DNA from: Companilactobacillus keshanensis
Lineage (GTDB): Bacteria; Bacillota; Bacilli; Lactobacillales; Lactobacillaceae
Direction: 5' to 3'
Length of the DNA stretch: 64,000 bases
Assembly: GCF_003946205.1 (NCBI RefSeq)
Contig: NZ_RHOS01000007.1
Coordinates: forward strand, 37,149 to 101,148
Shown here piece after piece: positions 45,752 to 55,798 of the stretch; positions within the stretch are counted from its first letter, which is position 1; each line of letters starts with the position of its first letter. A program made the translations under genes and the position numbers. A model generated the notes under the pieces. It was not told where the DNA came from and searched no databases. It saw nothing but the letters and a program-made list of their open reading frames with translations.

Positions 45752-46399
45752 TTAACTTTTTATGTCCTTTATTTTTTCATGTGCATCACTAACGGCATCA
45801 TCCATTTCAGTTAGTTTAGGCATGAAATTATTATAGCTTCCACTAGGACTAGCAATGAATTTGGACATTTTTTCGATTTTATCATAAGCATCTTTATATA
45901 TTTGAGCATCATAATCTCCAGTGTCATTATCCGTGATTATTTCTAACTCAGATTTTAAAGATTTTAACCTATCCTTGATTGAACCAATAGGTACACTATT
46001 ATCCATAGTAATAGTTAGTAGAGTTTCATCTACATCAAAAGTACTACTGTTTTTCCAAATGGCGTCATGCCAACTACGATTTTCCTTATTTCCCACCGTT
46101 TCTAACTCTAGTCCCTGTGATTCGTAAAGTTTATTAAATTTTTTCATGGAATCTAATGCCTTATTATTCATATATTCAGTTAGTTGTTCGCTTTCGCTTT
46201 GTTCTTTAATATCTTTGTATAGAGAAGCTCCTGTACCAATACTAAAGGCCAAAAAGATAGATATAGAAATAATAAATCCAAGTTTACCTACTTTAGATAC
46301 TGTATTTATTTTTTTGAAAAAGCCTGTGATCCATGTAATTAAAAAGCCAAGTACTATAAGAGCCATAATAAATGAAACAGTTGTTAATATACTACTCAT
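45752..46399 (-). CDS. Membrane-anchored protein of unknown function
   Basis: The 215-residue protein has two N-terminal membrane segments (about residues 5-27 and 41-61) and a largely helical, charged extracellular or cytoplasmic part of 150 residues. No motif is recognised. GGAGG precedes ATG. It is likely monocistronic. Confidence 0.6.
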   Translation of the reverse strand: MSSILTTVSFIMALIVLGFLITWITGFFKKINTVSKVGKLGFIISISIFLAFSIGTGASLYKDIKEQSESEQLTEYMNNKALDSMKKFNKLYESQGLELETVGNKENRSWHDAIWKNSSTFDVDETLLTITMDNSVPIGSIKDRLKSLKSELEIITDNDTGDYDAQIYKDAYDKIEKMSKFIASPSGSYNNFMPKLTEMDDAVSDAHEKIKDIKS

Positions 46400-46446
46400 G
46401 AAGATCCTCCAATATATTTAAAATCATCTTTGTATAAATTACGGAA

Positions 46447-46484
46447 AATAAAAAAATTCTCCCTGAATTTTTCAGAGAGAATTT
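46447..46484 (-). terminator. Terminator of the HxlR gene
   Basis: Arms 46454-46466 and 46472-46484 form a 13-bp stem with one mismatch. A-rich sequence on the left reads as T on the minus strand. Confidence 0.78.
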
Positions 46485-46487
46485 ATT

Positions 46488-46892
46488 CTATTGTTCCAAA
46501 AGCTTTAAAGTAGGATTATCTTCAGGAATAATTTCCGAACTATCATGTGTTATATGGATATGATCACCATGATTGTTTAAATGATCGGCCTTCTTTTCGC
46601 CCCAAATGGATAAGTCGACTAATATTTGGCGTAATTCCATTCCATCGTCAGTTAGAGAGTAAACAACTTTAGGGGGAACGGTGCCATAGCTCGTTCTTTG
46701 GATAATACCGTCACTTTCAAGTTCACGCAATTGTTGCGTTAGAACTTTTTGAGAAATGCCTGGCATAATATTTAAAAGTTCACCATTACGTCGTTCTTTT
46801 TGACCAATCCAGCAAATAAGCGAAGTTTTCCATTTGCCTTCGATAATATCTAATGTTAAATCAATACCTAAATTATAAATAATATTTTTCAT
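46488..46892 (-). CDS. HxlR-family transcriptional regulator
   Basis: The 134-residue protein matches HxlR/YodB winged-helix regulators (IIEGKWKTSLICWIG; RRNGELLNIMPGISQKVLTQQLRELESDGII). It lacks an N-terminal redox cysteine of the YodB type. It is divergent from an Old Yellow Enzyme gene and probably controls it. A candidate operator AAGTGCGTACTT lies at 46942-46953. Confidence 0.87.
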   Translation of the reverse strand: MKNIIYNLGIDLTLDIIEGKWKTSLICWIGQKERRNGELLNIMPGISQKVLTQQLRELESDGIIQRTSYGTVPPKVVYSLTDDGMELRQILVDLSIWGEKKADHLNNHGDHIHITHDSSEIIPEDNPTLKLLEQ

Positions 46893-46941
46893 AGAGCCTG
46901 CTCCCTCACAATTCTTACCATACGGTTACTACCTAACTTAT

Positions 46942-46953
46942 AAGTGCGTACTT
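46942..46953. promoter_or_regulatory. Candidate HxlR operator
   Basis: AAGTGCGTACTT is a near-palindrome (AAGT/ACTT arms) located between the divergent HxlR and flavin oxidoreductase genes. Confidence 0.4.
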
Positions 46954-47025
46954 TTATATTTCTTACTCCCAAATTATACTGTACTTGTAAACAAATTCAC
47001 AATATAAGGTTAGGAGATTTATGAA

Positions 47026-48189
47026 ATGGGAAAATATAAATTTTTAGAGCCATATACTTTTAAGAACGGTGTGACCGTTCAAAATAGGATCGTGATTCCT
47101 CCAATGACTGAACAGTCAAGTTTGGAAGATGGATCAGTTTCACGTGATGAAACATATTATGCAAGTTTGAGATCAGGCGGCGTTGGAATGTTCATTAGTC
47201 CAGTTGCCTATGTAATTCCTAACGGTAAAGGTTTTGAGGGCCAATTATCCGCTAGTGATGACAAATTTATTCCTAGCCTAGCTAAAATGGCCAGTGCAAT
47301 GAAAGGAAATGGCACAAAGGCCATCTTACAAATTTTCCATGCTGGAAGAATGTCTAATAGTGCTATTCTTCGTGGAACACAAATTGAGAGTGCTAGTGCC
47401 GTTGCTGCTCCTCGTGATGGAATGGAAACACCAAGGGAGTTAACAAATGATCAAATTGAGGAGATCATTAAGGCCTTTGGTGAAGCAACAAGACGTGCAA
47501 TTTTAGCTGGATTTGATGGTGTTGAGATTCACGGTGCCAATACATATTTGATTCAACAATTCTTCTCACCAAATTCAAATCGTCGTACTGACAAGTGGGG
47601 CGGTTCAGTTGAGAAGAGAATGAGATTTGGTTTGGAAATCATCAATATCGTTAAAAAGACAATTGATGAATACGCTAAGAAACCATTTATCTTGGGATAT
47701 CGTATTTCACCTGAGGAAATCGAAGAACCAGGTATTCGTATGGAAGATACACTACAATTTATTGATAAATTGGCTGATCAACCATTAGATTATCTACATA
47801 TCTCTATGGGTAATGCATGGAGAAAGTCTTTGAATGATAAGACAGAAGATACACCAACTATCCTACGTATCAGGGATCAAGTAAATGGTAGATTGCCACT
47901 TATCTCAGTTGGTTCAATTCAAACACCAGCCGATGCTGAAAAAATTATGGATGCTGGTATTACATTTGCCGCATTAGGACGTGAATACTTGCGTGAACCA
48001 CGTTGGATCGAAAAAGTTCAAAATGGATTAGAAGATACAATTAGATATAGTGTTAACCGTACGGAGCTCGATGATCTAGGATTGAATCCTGCATTAATGG
48101 ATTTCTTGGGAATCTTAGGATTGGATCTTGGTTTTGAAGGCGAGAATAAAAAGACTGAAAATGGCGTTGATGCCGTGTTTAAAGACTAA
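47026..48189 (+). CDS. NADH-dependent flavin oxidoreductase (Old Yellow Enzyme family), copy 1
   Basis: The 387-residue FMN enzyme has the OYE barrel signatures (VIPPMTEQSSLEDG; GFDGVEIHGANTYLIQQFFSPNSNRRTDKWGGS; FAALGREYLREPRW). Such enzymes reduce activated C=C bonds of enals, enones or quinones. No Fe-S domain follows. It is divergent from HxlR, suggesting induction by an electrophile. A close paralogue lies at 56785-57972. Confidence 0.88.
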   Translation: MGKYKFLEPYTFKNGVTVQNRIVIPPMTEQSSLEDGSVSRDETYYASLRSGGVGMFISPVAYVIPNGKGFEGQLSASDDKFIPSLAKMASAMKGNGTKAILQIFHAGRMSNSAILRGTQIESASAVAAPRDGMETPRELTNDQIEEIIKAFGEATRRAILAGFDGVEIHGANTYLIQQFFSPNSNRRTDKWGGSVEKRMRFGLEIINIVKKTIDEYAKKPFILGYRISPEEIEEPGIRMEDTLQFIDKLADQPLDYLHISMGNAWRKSLNDKTEDTPTILRIRDQVNGRLPLISVGSIQTPADAEKIMDAGITFAALGREYLREPRWIEKVQNGLEDTIRYSVNRTELDDLGLNPALMDFLGILGLDLGFEGENKKTENGVDAVFKD

Positions 48190-48205
48190 AATAAAAGAGA
48201 ATTTA

Positions 48206-48246
48206 AAATCCGTCAGTAGGAGTTATTCCTAACTGACGGATTTTTT
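48206..48246. terminator. Bidirectional terminator
   Basis: AAATCCGTCAGT pairs with ACTGACGGATTT, with an inner AGGA/TCCT pair and a T-run after it, between convergent genes. Confidence 0.85.
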
Positions 48247-48264
48247 ATTGTTACATTTAAAGAA

Positions 48265-49344
48265 TTATCTAATCCCATAACGATGTTCAAGCCAAGTAAT
48301 TACTCCACTACCGACAATAATTAAACCAACAGCAGTCGCATGCCAGTATTTATTACGCATAAAGATAGCGATATACTCTCGAATAATGGCATTAGGTAAG
48401 AAGAACCGCGCTGTATGTGCTCCAACTCCGTCAGCCTTTAGACCGGCCTGTTTGGCAACCATACCGGCACGGAAAGTATGATATCCATTAGTAACGAAGA
48501 TCGTATTAGTATTACTGGCTTGCTGATCAATGATTTTTTTGGAGTAAAGCATATTTTGATAGGTATTCTTGGACTCTGTCTCAGCAATACCATTTTCTTC
48601 AGGAAGGCCTTGTTTCAAAGCATAATCCAACATAGCGTTACCTTCAGGGACGAGTTCGTCCCCACCTTGTCCACCAGAAAAAATCATTTTGGCAGATTTT
48701 CCAGTTTTTCGTAATTGGTTATAGTAAAATTTCAATCCTCGATCGATCCTTTTGGCAAGTAGTGGCGATACCTGATCACCATTCAACAAGCCTGCTCCAA
48801 GAACGATTATATAGTCTTGATTTAACTTTGGACGATTGAATTGATACAGGATGGACATGGTCAAATAATTGTAAAACCAAAAAATGACATAGAATAGGAC
48901 CAGATTAGAAATTAGTATTATCAAACTGGACCAGGGATGCGGTAATCTATTATTAATTTCATTTGCAAAAAATGGTAGAACTATAATTGCTATTCCCAAA
49001 ATCAGTGTCAGCATATTTGCTAGTGAATGGCTTTCTCTTTTCCAGACTACTAAGGCATTCCACAATAATAATAAGGCTTGCAGGGTAAAGAGAAATATCA
49101 TTATTAATAAGAAAATAGCAAATATTGTCACACTGATGATAATTAGCGGATGATTATTTATCCCTAGGATCGTTATCGCTGCCATAGGCAAGAATGAATA
49201 GAGAAATAGTGAGAACCAAATACCATTACTCAAACGTCTTTTGTCTTTTCGATAAGCAATGGTAAAACAAATTCCAAAGAATATCGGTATTAGCCAAAAC
49301 CAATATAATACGGTTGGTATTGGCACCCAAACTTCTTGATTCAT
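48265..49344 (-). CDS. YdcF/SanA-type DUF218 membrane protein
   Basis: The 359-residue protein has about seven N-terminal membrane segments followed by a DUF218 domain (DYIIVLGAGLLNGDQVSPLLAKRIDRGLKFY; MIFSGGQGGDELVPEGNAMLDYALKQGLP; ESKNTYQNMLYSKKII). ElyC/SanA/YdcF proteins act in envelope integrity or polymer metabolism. It is 15 bp downstream of sbcC on the same strand, so probably part of that transcript. Confidence 0.83.
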   Translation of the reverse strand: MNQEVWVPIPTVLYWFWLIPIFFGICFTIAYRKDKRRLSNGIWFSLFLYSFLPMAAITILGINNHPLIIISVTIFAIFLLIMIFLFTLQALLLLWNALVVWKRESHSLANMLTLILGIAIIVLPFFANEINNRLPHPWSSLIILISNLVLFYVIFWFYNYLTMSILYQFNRPKLNQDYIIVLGAGLLNGDQVSPLLAKRIDRGLKFYYNQLRKTGKSAKMIFSGGQGGDELVPEGNAMLDYALKQGLPEENGIAETESKNTYQNMLYSKKIIDQQASNTNTIFVTNGYHTFRAGMVAKQAGLKADGVGAHTARFFLPNAIIREYIAIFMRNKYWHATAVGLIIVGSGVITWLEHRYGIR

Positions 49345-49359
49345 AAAAATTCCTCCAAA

Positions 49360-52300
49360 TTATTTTGTAATTATTTTGACGGTACTACGACCATCACCGA
49401 TTTTTTTGATCAATACTTGTTGTCCAATTGTAGTCTTCATGGCATCAATATGGCTAATAACACCGACCATTCGATTTTGCCCAATATTTTCGAGTGCGGA
49501 CATAGCTTTTTCGAGAGTTTCATCATCAAGAGATCCGAAACCTTCATCAATGAACAACGCATCTATTTTAACGCCATTAGCCGAAGATTGAACCACTTCA
49601 CTTAATGATAAGGCAATGGACAATGCGGCAATGAAAGTTTCGCCGCCGGATAATGTATCAGAGGAACGAGTGGCCCCGGTCTCATTGTCGTAAACGTTAA
49701 TATCTAGACCATGATCAGTACGTTTATCAGATCCTTGAGCCGCAATTTCGAAGCTGTAACGATTATTGGATAAGTCATTGATAAAGGTGTGGTTAGCATA
49801 ATCGAGAACTTTACGCAGATAATTCTGAACAACATAAGTTTCGAGTTTTAATTTGTCGTCATTACCATCTTTACCGGTTATGACGTTGTATAAACCGGTT
49901 ATTTCAGCTAATCGTTTACCAAAGTCGCTTTGACTATTAATGATCTTTTTAATTTTTGAGTAAGTTGAATTGGCATTGTCAAAAATAAGATTTAATTCGG
50001 CCGATTTCGTCATAGCGGCATTATTTAGGCTCTTCTTTTCTTTCAAGTCTTCTGTTAATTGTGCTATATCTGGTATTTTAACGTCGCTTAGGTCGGTGGT
50101 GTTTTTTTGAATATCTTTTGTGAGTAATTCTTTTTCCTTATTATAAGAAGAAATCGCTTCTTTTAATTCAGAGTTTGCACCTTGATTAAGTTCATCAATC
50201 CATTTTATTAAAATATTTATATCAGTAGTTTTGGCATCAGAGGATTTTAAAGTGATGTCCAGAAGAGATTGTAATTTTTCGATACTGTCCGACTGCTTCT
50301 TTGCTTGTTCAGAAATATCATTTAGTTTTGTTTGTTCTGATGATAAAGCTAATTCACTAATGTGAGCTTCATTTTTAGAACTTTCCAGTTGTTTAGTATA
50401 ATCGACAACTGCCTTTTTCAAATTTGTTTGTTCTTCTGACAGTTCTGAACTCGCTTTGTCATTATTAGAGATCTGTTGTTCTATATCCTTTAAGTCCTTT
50501 TTGTAGGTTGCTTGTTGAGAGTTCACTTCAGTAAGTTTGAGTTTATTCTCAGAAATTAATTGATCATTTTCTTTTAGTGAGTTTTCTAATGTAGAAATTT
50601 CTTTAGACAATTTAGATGTTTTTTCCAAGTCTGAGTCAATTTTATCTACTTCTTCATCAAAAATTTCCTTTATGAGTTTCATATTGAATTCTTCGGGTAA
50701 GTTCGATGCTGAAGATTTTGTTAATTTAAGATAGGCAGATTTTAGAGATTTATTTATAGAATCTAGCTCGATATTTTTTTGTGATAATTCATTATTAATA
50801 ATTTCTAAGTTATTCTGTGCTGATTTTATATTTTGCTCAGCTGCTGCATAATTTTTCTGTGATTTATCTACAGCGTCGATAGATTTCTTCAATTCAACTT
50901 CGTCAGCTTCAACGGTCTTAGTTATTTGGGGATGTTCAGTTGAACCACAAACAACACAAGGTTCTCCAGGAACTAGTTCTTGTTGTAATTGGGCGATCAT
51001 AAGCGATTGTCTCGTACCGATTTTTTCGTGATAGTCTTTTTTGGCAATAGCTAGGGTGTCTTCTTTAGCCTTAAGTTCTTTTTCTTGCTTAGAAATTTTT
51101 TCTTTAAGGTTCTTGATTTCTGAATTTAAGTTATTTTGTTTATTCTCAATCGGGGAGAGGATAGTTACAAAATTTTCTTTTTCAGATAATAAAGAATTCC
51201 TCTTTTTCTGTAAAGAAGTGGGTTCGATCAATTGATCCTTCTTTGATTTAATATCATCGTTTAGTTTAGCCGAGACGTCATTTTTTTTGTTGATTTCAGT
51301 AGTAATGGATTTGATCTGCGGTTTTATTTCAGATAAATTGCGATTAATTTTTTCGCTATTTGTTACTAGAGGGATCAAAACTGACAGTTCATCAATTCTT
51401 GAATTTTTATGATCAATATTTGGCTGCTCTTTGATTAGTTTGTCTAATTGTTTAGATACAGAATTGTAATTTTCTTGAGTGATTTTTAATTTAGATGTAA
51501 TTTCAGACTCCGCGACAAGGGATTTCTCGTTATCCTTTTTAATTCGTTTTAAATCATGGACAGTATCTTTATATTTATCAGACCAATCTAATTCTGACGT
51601 GTGCTGAACCTTTTGGTCGATAATTGATTTATGATCAGTAATATTGGCTTGATACTGTTTTTGGAGATTTTCTAGATTATCAAATTTATTTTTTATCTCA
51701 TTGGCTTTTTGGAGTGATTTATCGGCCTCATTTAAAACTTTATTAGTACTCTTTACTTCAACTTGAGATTTTGAAAGAGAATTTTTTCTGTTATCAACAA
51801 ATTTTTTGAGGATGACAATTTTTTGGTTCTCGGCTTCGTGCCCAAGATTTTCTAACTCTTCGTCGGTCAAATTCATTGAGTTTATTTGAGTTTTTAGTTC
51901 TGTTTCAAAATCAGTATTTTGTTGTCTAGCCTTATCGTATTTATCTTTTAATTTGTTAGAGAAATCTGTAAATATTTGAGTACCAAAGATCCTCTTTAAA
52001 ATATCTTTTTTGTCACTGGTTTTAGCTTTCAAAAAATCTGAAAAATCATTCTGCGGTAGCAGGATGATTTTTTTAAATTGTTCAGCGCTAAGTTTTAAGA
52101 TATCGGTAATTTCGATACCGACATCTTGTGACTTACTGGCGATACTTTGAATCTCTGGTCCACCAACTTTTTCTACGATTCCTAAAGTTGCGCTGGCTTT
52201 TCTAAGGGTCAGTCCTTTAGCTTTGGTCTTTTTTTCTAGCCACTGTTCTGGTGTGCGTTCTATTTTATATAAGTTATTACCTTGCTCAAAGTAGAAAATA

Positions 52301-52539
52301 ACACTTGTTTTAGCATCACTGGGGGCAAATTGACTGCGCATCTCTTTAGCATCACGATCACTTGTCGTATTAGCAAACAAGGCAAAGGTCATGGCGTCAA
52401 AGATGGTTGACTTACCAGCACCAGTATCTCCGCCGATCAGAAATATGGGAGCTTCTTCAAGACGTCTGAAGTCAATTATCGAATGTTCATGAGGTCCAAA
52501 GTAATTCATCTCTAAATAAACGGGTTTCATCTTATTCAC
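49360..52539 (-). CDS. sbcC: Exonuclease SbcCD subunit C
   Basis: The 1059-residue SMC-like ATPase works with SbcD to cleave hairpins and protein-blocked DNA ends. The Walker A motif GDTGAGKS is near residues 38-45. Long coiled coils surround a zinc hook CVVC (about 527-530). The signature TLSGGETF and the Walker B motif ALFIDEGFGSLD are C-terminal. It overlaps sbcD by 8 bp. Confidence 0.94.
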   Translation of the reverse strand: MNKMKPVYLEMNYFGPHEHSIIDFRRLEEAPIFLIGGDTGAGKSTIFDAMTFALFANTTSDRDAKEMRSQFAPSDAKTSVIFYFEQGNNLYKIERTPEQWLEKKTKAKGLTLRKASATLGIVEKVGGPEIQSIASKSQDVGIEITDILKLSAEQFKKIILLPQNDFSDFLKAKTSDKKDILKRIFGTQIFTDFSNKLKDKYDKARQQNTDFETELKTQINSMNLTDEELENLGHEAENQKIVILKKFVDNRKNSLSKSQVEVKSTNKVLNEADKSLQKANEIKNKFDNLENLQKQYQANITDHKSIIDQKVQHTSELDWSDKYKDTVHDLKRIKKDNEKSLVAESEITSKLKITQENYNSVSKQLDKLIKEQPNIDHKNSRIDELSVLIPLVTNSEKINRNLSEIKPQIKSITTEINKKNDVSAKLNDDIKSKKDQLIEPTSLQKKRNSLLSEKENFVTILSPIENKQNNLNSEIKNLKEKISKQEKELKAKEDTLAIAKKDYHEKIGTRQSLMIAQLQQELVPGEPCVVCGSTEHPQITKTVEADEVELKKSIDAVDKSQKNYAAAEQNIKSAQNNLEIINNELSQKNIELDSINKSLKSAYLKLTKSSASNLPEEFNMKLIKEIFDEEVDKIDSDLEKTSKLSKEISTLENSLKENDQLISENKLKLTEVNSQQATYKKDLKDIEQQISNNDKASSELSEEQTNLKKAVVDYTKQLESSKNEAHISELALSSEQTKLNDISEQAKKQSDSIEKLQSLLDITLKSSDAKTTDINILIKWIDELNQGANSELKEAISSYNKEKELLTKDIQKNTTDLSDVKIPDIAQLTEDLKEKKSLNNAAMTKSAELNLIFDNANSTYSKIKKIINSQSDFGKRLAEITGLYNVITGKDGNDDKLKLETYVVQNYLRKVLDYANHTFINDLSNNRYSFEIAAQGSDKRTDHGLDINVYDNETGATRSSDTLSGGETFIAALSIALSLSEVVQSSANGVKIDALFIDEGFGSLDDETLEKAMSALENIGQNRMVGVISHIDAMKTTIGQQVLIKKIGDGRSTVKIITK

Positions 52540-53707
52540 TTCTCAATTCTACAAAAATATCGTCCACGATAGATTTTTGTTCTTTTGATAATTCATTTCC
52601 GGTAATTGATTCAAAAAACTGATCAACGACACTTTCATCGTTAAGTTGATTGATATCCTGAGATTCTGCTTCAGTATTCTTATTTTCAATATTTTTATAA
52701 TCCAGTTCAACCACTGTTCCGTAGATATCTTGTAGTTGAGCACGAATATTGGTGGAAACATGTTTTGTACGGTCAAAATCTTTAATAGTGATCGCAAACC
52801 AATCCTGATCAACAGGTTGTTTTGAGTAAAATTTTGGATCAACTAACGTTTCCCAAGTTTCATTTAAAACAATGAGATCAGTTCCGGGTGTAATTTCTCG
52901 TAGATCCGTTCTTTCAGATTTTTTTGTAGTATCAACTATATAAAATCCTTTGTTAGTAGTAGTTTTAGCTTCTTTTACATTAAATTTTATTGGACTGCCA
53001 CTGTATCTGATATTTTCACTAGGGGAGGCAAATCTAGTATGAATGTGGCCTAACATGACATGGTCGAATTTATCGAACTGAGTAGCATTTAGGGTTTCCA
53101 AGCCACCGACCTTTGAAGTCGTTTCACTAGTCAGATCAATATCTTTAGCACTTGGTGAGACGGCAAAGTGAGTTACTAGGACATGTTTTTTTGCAGGATC
53201 GAATAATTTATACATATCATCTAAAACTAGTGACATAGCATCCCCAATTGTTCTGATATCTTTGACGGAAGCTTCATCTAGACCTTTTTTTTGATAATAA
53301 ACTCGAGCGTCCATTGGATCAAAAAAAGGTAGCAAGAATAATTGTGTGTCATTCGTTTCAATTGGCTTGAAAGATTCTTCCAATAATGTGTTGATGTAAA
53401 AGTTATTGAATTCCATCCAATCACGTCCGTAATTCAAACGTTTAGCACCGTCGTGATTTCCAGAGATCGCATAAATAGGGAAGTGATTATCGATATTTAG
53501 GATTTTAAACATTTCGTTTAGAGTAGTGATCGCCTCGGTACTAGGAATTGCCCGATCGTAAATATCACCAGCAACGACTATGCCATCGACGTGTTCGTCT
53601 TTAGCAATCTGTAAGATTTGTTTGAAGGCGTATTTTTGCTCATCCAGTAGCGAATAGCCATTCAAAGTGCGGCCAATATGCCAATCAGCAGTATGTAGAA
53701 GTTTCAT
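52532..53707 (-). CDS. sbcD: Exonuclease SbcCD subunit D
   Basis: The 391-residue Mn-dependent nuclease has the metallophosphatase motifs HTADWHIG, GDIYDRA, GNHD and GHIH. The ATG at 53707 is chosen because GGGAGGAA lies just upstream and the family begins MKLLHTADWHIG; a start 11 codons earlier has no ribosome site. It is co-transcribed with sbcC. Confidence 0.94.
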   Translation of the reverse strand: MKLLHTADWHIGRTLNGYSLLDEQKYAFKQILQIAKDEHVDGIVVAGDIYDRAIPSTEAITTLNEMFKILNIDNHFPIYAISGNHDGAKRLNYGRDWMEFNNFYINTLLEESFKPIETNDTQLFLLPFFDPMDARVYYQKKGLDEASVKDIRTIGDAMSLVLDDMYKLFDPAKKHVLVTHFAVSPSAKDIDLTSETTSKVGGLETLNATQFDKFDHVMLGHIHTRFASPSENIRYSGSPIKFNVKEAKTTTNKGFYIVDTTKKSERTDLREITPGTDLIVLNETWETLVDPKFYSKQPVDQDWFAITIKDFDRTKHVSTNIRAQLQDIYGTVVELDYKNIENKNTEAESQDINQLNDESVVDQFFESITGNELSKEQKSIVDDIFVELRSE

Positions 53708-53814
53708 ATGTATTCCTCCCAATCTAGTTAATTGTAGCAAAGTGAGTGGGTCAAGACATGGTCAATAAGACAAATATTCTCGGACCTTCCGACTCAATTC
53801 AGTTAATTATAAAA

Positions 53815-53867
53815 AAACAGGAATTGCATCGCACTTGAAATAATCAAGCACGGCACAATTCCTTTTT
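53815..53867 (-). terminator. Terminator of the flavin reductase gene
   Basis: AAACAGGAATTG on the left pairs with CAATTCCTTTTT on the right around an inner ACTTGA/TCAAG hairpin. The A-run reads as T on the minus strand. Confidence 0.75.
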
Positions 53868-53887
53868 AAATAATTTTCCGTTAATTA

Positions 53888-55690
53888 TTAAACGGCGATT
53901 TTTTTCAAAGCATCTTGGACTGCTTCTTTGATTGCGGCACTGGAAACTGATGCACCAGAAACAGCATCGACATCTGTTGAATTGGCTTCAATAATTTCTT
54001 GAGGCAACATTCTCACTGCTTTTGCACCATAATCTTCCGACTCACTTTGCTTCAAAATTTCTACATTTTTAATATCTGAGTCTTCCATAGTTACACGGAC
54101 AACTATTTCATTACCCATACCGGCATTTGATCTTCCAATATATTGGTTAGGACCGGTTTCAAAACTTTCCTTATTGTTAAATTTTAAATCGACATGTTTA
54201 CTAGCTGAGGTAGTGGCATCTATTGTAATAGATTTCTCTTTAGCAGCATTTTCACCGGCAATCTTACCAAAGATCAGATCCTCGGCCAGATTACTGCCAC
54301 CGTTGTACTTGCGCCCCATCAAACTGCCTAGTTCTCCAGCTGCATATAGATTAGGGATAACATTATTGTTAGTATCTATTACTTCGGCATCTTCATTATG
54401 AACTGGACCACCGACGGTATTTAATAGTCCTTGAGCAAAGGCCAAAGCATAATATGGGCCGTTATCAAATTTTTCTAGTGTTTCAGGTGCACGGTCGAAG
54501 GCAAAATCACGTTTTTCTTCAGCAAATTTGTTAAAGTCGCCGACAGTTTTTCTTAAATTGCCATTATCGATTTCAATTTTGTCGGCTAATTGATCTAAGT
54601 TATCGGCCTTGATAACGGCTTTCAAAAATTCAGGATAGGGGGCATTATCATCGTTGTTTAATTCGTTAAATTTCTTATCATCAAAAATAACGTAAGGATG
54701 AAGTTGAGCATTAGGAATTCTCCATTGACCATGATTTTGAATATGACCATGTCTATGGATCTCATTTTCATCAAAATAGCGAGTTCCGTCGTCGCCAACA
54801 ACAAAGACACTTCCACTGTGAAGTGCCGGCCAGTCAAATGGTAAAAATTGTGCCCGTTGTCCGGCAGCAGGCTTAGGAGTCAGGCCATGGAAGATACCAT
54901 ATGATTCGTAATTTGCCATGTTATAAAGTTTTGCTCCAATGTCTTGAGCCATTGAAACGCCAGCTCCTTGATTATATAGAGAACCGATCGGATGTAGACT
55001 TGTTTCGCCTAAATAGGTTTCGACCATTTCAGAATTGTTTTCAAATCCACCAGTGGCAAGGACCACGCCATTATTTACTTTAATATCTAATAACTGATCA
55101 TTTTGTTCAATTTGAATTCCAATGATGGCTTTACTGTTGAAGTCTTGAATCAGATGTTTGGCCGGTGTTTCGTATAAAACATCAATTCTATCTTCTCGAT
55201 CAGTTACTTGTTTGCGTAAATTTTTCCATAAAGCGGCATCGGCAACTCCTTCATGAACGGCCACGAGTTCATGGGTTGCTTCACCTGATAATTCTGGATA
55301 CTCATGTGCCATAAAATAGAGTGCCTTAGAAACAGGTGAATCTGGATGTTTTCCCATTACAAAAGGTTTAACACCTAGATACTTTTCTAAATATTCAGGG
55401 ATTTTGTATAGTCCTTCAACATACCTATTCATTAAATTTTTGTCATATGAAAGTGGATCAGCAAGTGCGTCATAATATTTTTTTAAATCCTCTAAGTTGT
55501 CACCAGAGGCGATAACCTGTCCGGCATAACGAGTATTTCCACCCTCATGTCCCTCAGGAGCGGAATCAACTAGTAAGACCTTGGCCCCATTATCAGCGGC
55601 AAAACGTGCGGCAGTTGCACCAGCACCTCCAAAGCCTAAAACAGCTACATCATAAGTTGCATCCCAACTGGTATATCTATTTTTAAACAT
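53888..55690 (-). CDS. FAD/FMN-dependent fumarate reductase-like flavoprotein
   Basis: The 600-residue protein has an N-terminal FAD domain (VAVLGFGGAGATAARFAADNGAKVLLVD) of the fumarate reductase/KstD class. It ends with an FMN-binding domain whose attachment site is DAVSGASVSS. Members reduce fumarate, urocanate or other enoates. No signal peptide is seen, so it is cytoplasmic. The ATG at 55690 follows AAGGAG by 8 nt; a GTG three codons upstream would overlap that site. No FNR box was found upstream. Confidence 0.87.
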   Translation of the reverse strand: MFKNRYTSWDATYDVAVLGFGGAGATAARFAADNGAKVLLVDSAPEGHEGGNTRYAGQVIASGDNLEDLKKYYDALADPLSYDKNLMNRYVEGLYKIPEYLEKYLGVKPFVMGKHPDSPVSKALYFMAHEYPELSGEATHELVAVHEGVADAALWKNLRKQVTDREDRIDVLYETPAKHLIQDFNSKAIIGIQIEQNDQLLDIKVNNGVVLATGGFENNSEMVETYLGETSLHPIGSLYNQGAGVSMAQDIGAKLYNMANYESYGIFHGLTPKPAAGQRAQFLPFDWPALHSGSVFVVGDDGTRYFDENEIHRHGHIQNHGQWRIPNAQLHPYVIFDDKKFNELNNDDNAPYPEFLKAVIKADNLDQLADKIEIDNGNLRKTVGDFNKFAEEKRDFAFDRAPETLEKFDNGPYYALAFAQGLLNTVGGPVHNEDAEVIDTNNNVIPNLYAAGELGSLMGRKYNGGSNLAEDLIFGKIAGENAAKEKSITIDATTSASKHVDLKFNNKESFETGPNQYIGRSNAGMGNEIVVRVTMEDSDIKNVEILKQSESEDYGAKAVRMLPQEIIEANSTDVDAVSGASVSSAAIKEAVQDALKKIAV

Positions 55691-55798
55691 ATATCTCACT
55701 CCTTAATTGTAAAATATTCATGCAACTTCATTGTAATTCTCTTTATATCTCATGTGAACGCCTACTTTGTGATTTATTAGCAATGTTATACTGAGATC